From: Sulfurimonas sp.
GTDB lineage: Bacteria > Campylobacterota > Campylobacteria > Campylobacterales > Sulfurimonadaceae
NCBI GenBank assembly: GCA_021157485.1
Contig: JAGGWO010000067.1
Span: 1 to 8,391 of the forward strand
Reading direction: 5' to 3'
DNA: 8,391 nucleotides
The notes under the pieces were generated by a model. It was not told the DNA's origin and searched no databases. It worked only from the letters and a program-made list of their open reading frames with translations. The position numbers were made by a program, and so were the translations under genes. Positions 8,201 to 8,391 of the stretch are shown here, piece by piece. Position 1 is the first letter of the stretch; every line of letters begins with the position of its first letter.

Positions 8201-8321
8201 TGAAGAGCAGATGAGTAAAGTAGTTGAAACAAAAGTAATAGAACCTGAAATAAATGAGCCAAAAGAGGTTACTGAGGTCAAAGATGACGAACCTAAAAAA
8301 TTCGTCTTAGATGATTGGTAG
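5277..8321 (+). CDS. MutS7-type mismatch repair protein fused to a C-terminal HNH endonuclease
   Basis: This 1014-aa protein has a full MutS body plus a nuclease. Domain I (about 15-130) keeps the mismatch-reading Phe-x-Glu as F45-Y46-E47 in '[10 protein letters not shown]'. The connector domain spans about 147-285 ('[14 protein letters not shown]'). The core/lever region covers about 300-620 ('[18 protein letters not shown]'). The ATPase (about 640-885) has Walker [10 protein letters not shown] (695-703; classical MutS has GPNMGGKST), Walker B VLGDE (771-775) followed by 'ISHGTET', and His808 in 'FATHLH'. A lysine-rich linker (892-898) leads to an HNH domain at 904-957 with zinc ligands C907, C910, C947 and H950 and catalytic-type H918-H919, N942, H951 and H955. 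A 35-residue acidic tail ends in 'FVLDDW'. MutS-HNH fusions are the mark of MutS7, known from Campylobacterota, giant viruses and octocoral mitochondria. It should bind mismatches and may cut DNA without MutL/MutH. I chose ATG 5277 because a promoter lies just before it and homology starts soon after. The ribosome site (ACGGG) is weak. No mutL is nearby. Confidence 0.93.
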   Translation: MKSSDVSHILNNKERLLTQTYFDLQRYFEEKYGHDTVIFMEIGTFYEVYEVNNDDEQIGKAKEIAELLNIQLTKKNKNIIENSDKNPLLAGVPAVSFERYLNRLIGEQKYTVIVVKQKGNPPKISRYISQIVSPGTNFEHIVDNDDNYIVSILVDKHRDVYSVGYSAIDVTTGKTFLYETHGTSEDPAYALDEVFNLLNIYKTSEVVITFLDGIEDQRHVIQYLEIAEHYHYSVNNQRPRIEFQNKLFKEVYQIQSLLSPIEHLDLERNPMITESLAILIHFVIEHDYHIVQKLSLPSIIDNRRFMYLGNNALEQMGVISKDRKEFTLLRMMDRSATAIGRRLLKERLLNPIMEADELERRYNLIERVSSHTRYLDEMMRGVYDLERLSRRLSLGRLHPFEMNHVYESMQSVKELMLYVKKHKIQKTPFHESEVDEFLRDIDKSIDLDVSRRFTNATVDENFLMDGVDESIDTLVKENGVMLIAFEDIMAKISDLLDLVNAGSSKSLVTLGLLEKEGYYISLSKNRFSLIESEFKKDEEFANFSVKKLTNSVKITSEFTDNLSDKIMKNRRKIVALVRDRYIQLQGLFERRYSLLFDRVIAYVSDLDVGVSSSKIAQMYKHSRPMIVEAHNDENFMQIMQLRHPLIEIQERGGIYVPNDIVMGNREYMDLPHPQTVMLEVGVHDGHDINGVLLYGINSSGKSSLMKSIGIATLMAQSGFFVSAAVMKFTVFDSLFTRIVSKDNLAKGLSTFAVEMLELKNIFNRSTARSLVLGDEISHGTETLSGVAIVASAINKLAKTRCLFLFATHLHQLSTMREITTLDNVVDLHLSVEYDEEKDALLFNRILQAGSGSSIYGLEFAKSLHMDSEFLDIANQIRKRLANDFDELELLVKKKKSKYNKELYVTKCVICGAVAEDVHHISQRSLADKAGFIGHFHKDNKHNLIPLCKEHHNQIHDGKLRVDGFVMTSNGLELQFEEQMSKVVETKVIEPEINEPKEVTEVKDDEPKKFVLDDW
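7986..8147 (+). other. HNH endonuclease domain within the MutS protein
   Basis: The translated segment has CVIC, then 'DVHHI', then '[14 protein letters not shown]'. This is the complete CxxC...HH...N...CxxH-H...H pattern of zinc-supported HNH (beta-beta-alpha metal) nucleases. No key position is lost, so cleavage activity is expected. The domain is joined in frame with no stop or frameshift. Confidence 0.9.
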
Positions 8322-8325
8322 GGTT

Positions 8326-8355
8326 GGAAATATAGACTTAATAGGAAATATTGAC
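8326..8355. repeat. Imperfect direct repeat downstream of mutS
   Basis: GGAAATATAGAC (8326-8337) and GGAAATATTGAC (8344-8355) match at 11 of 12 bases with an 18-bp period. They start 5 bp after the mutS stop codon. They could be tandem binding sites for a regulator of the next gene. No clear rho-independent terminator is visible after mutS in this window. Confidence 0.45.
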
Positions 8356-8359
8356 AATT

Positions 8360-8370
8360 CCCCCCCCCCC
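8360..8370. repeat. Poly-C tract of 11 bases (candidate phase-variable tract)
   Basis: There are eleven consecutive C in otherwise AT-rich intergenic DNA, 38 bp after the mutS stop. It is the longest homopolymer in the window and the only long G/C one. In Campylobacter and Helicobacter, G/C runs of about this length change length by slippage and switch genes on and off. TTGACA (8351-8356) lies just upstream, so the tract would fall in the spacer of a plus-strand promoter if a -10 follows. None is convincing before the window ends. The gene it would affect is outside the window. Confidence 0.6.
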
Positions 8371-8391
8371 ATTTTTGGTTAATTTTAAAAC

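Noticed and set aside
8307..8372. 21-codon minus-strand frame starting at ATG followed by a G run
   Set aside because: Too short, overlaps the mutS end, no recognisable product. Mentioned only as a possibility linked to the C11 tract.

Overview
The window is AT-rich bacterial DNA, most likely from a marine or sulfidic-habitat Campylobacterota (Sulfurimonas/Sulfuricurvum-like). I infer this from base composition, TGn-TATAAT promoters without clear -35 boxes, a MutS of the HNH-fused MutS7 type, and a large RTX adhesin next to a LapB/LapC-type secretion operon. No 16S or other marker gene is present, so the genus is not certain.

Layout. (1) Positions 1-1040, plus strand: the last 345 codons of a large acidic secreted protein. 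It ends in an Ig-like module, four RTX calcium-binding nonapeptides and a C-terminal type I secretion target region. The frame is open to the window edge, so the gene starts upstream. (2) Positions 1039-1071: a hairpin shared by two convergent genes, probably a bidirectional terminator. (3) Positions 5165 down to 1056, minus strand: a tight three-gene operon of an ABC exporter with a degenerate C39-like domain, an HlyD-type adaptor and a LuxR-type regulator with an atypical receiver. Junctions are a 1-nt overlap and a 1-nt gap. The exporter and adaptor are two parts of a type I secretion system, and the adjacent RTX protein is the obvious cargo. The outer-membrane TolC-like partner and any LapD/LapG-type release proteins are not in the window. 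(4) Positions 5166-5276: a compact divergent promoter region with two back-to-back extended -10 elements. (5) Positions 5277-8321, plus strand: a 1014-aa MutS carrying a complete HNH nuclease domain after the ATPase, i.e. mismatch recognition and a nuclease on one chain. (6) Positions 8322-8391: a short intergenic stretch with an imperfect direct repeat and an 11-C homopolymer, a possible phase-variable site for the next gene.

The secretion genes and the adhesin form one functional unit (export of a surface adhesin, probably with its own regulator). mutS is a separate unit that shares only the divergent promoter region. The strongest item is the self-contained MutS-HNH protein. This architecture is already known as MutS7, so it is unusual but not new to science.
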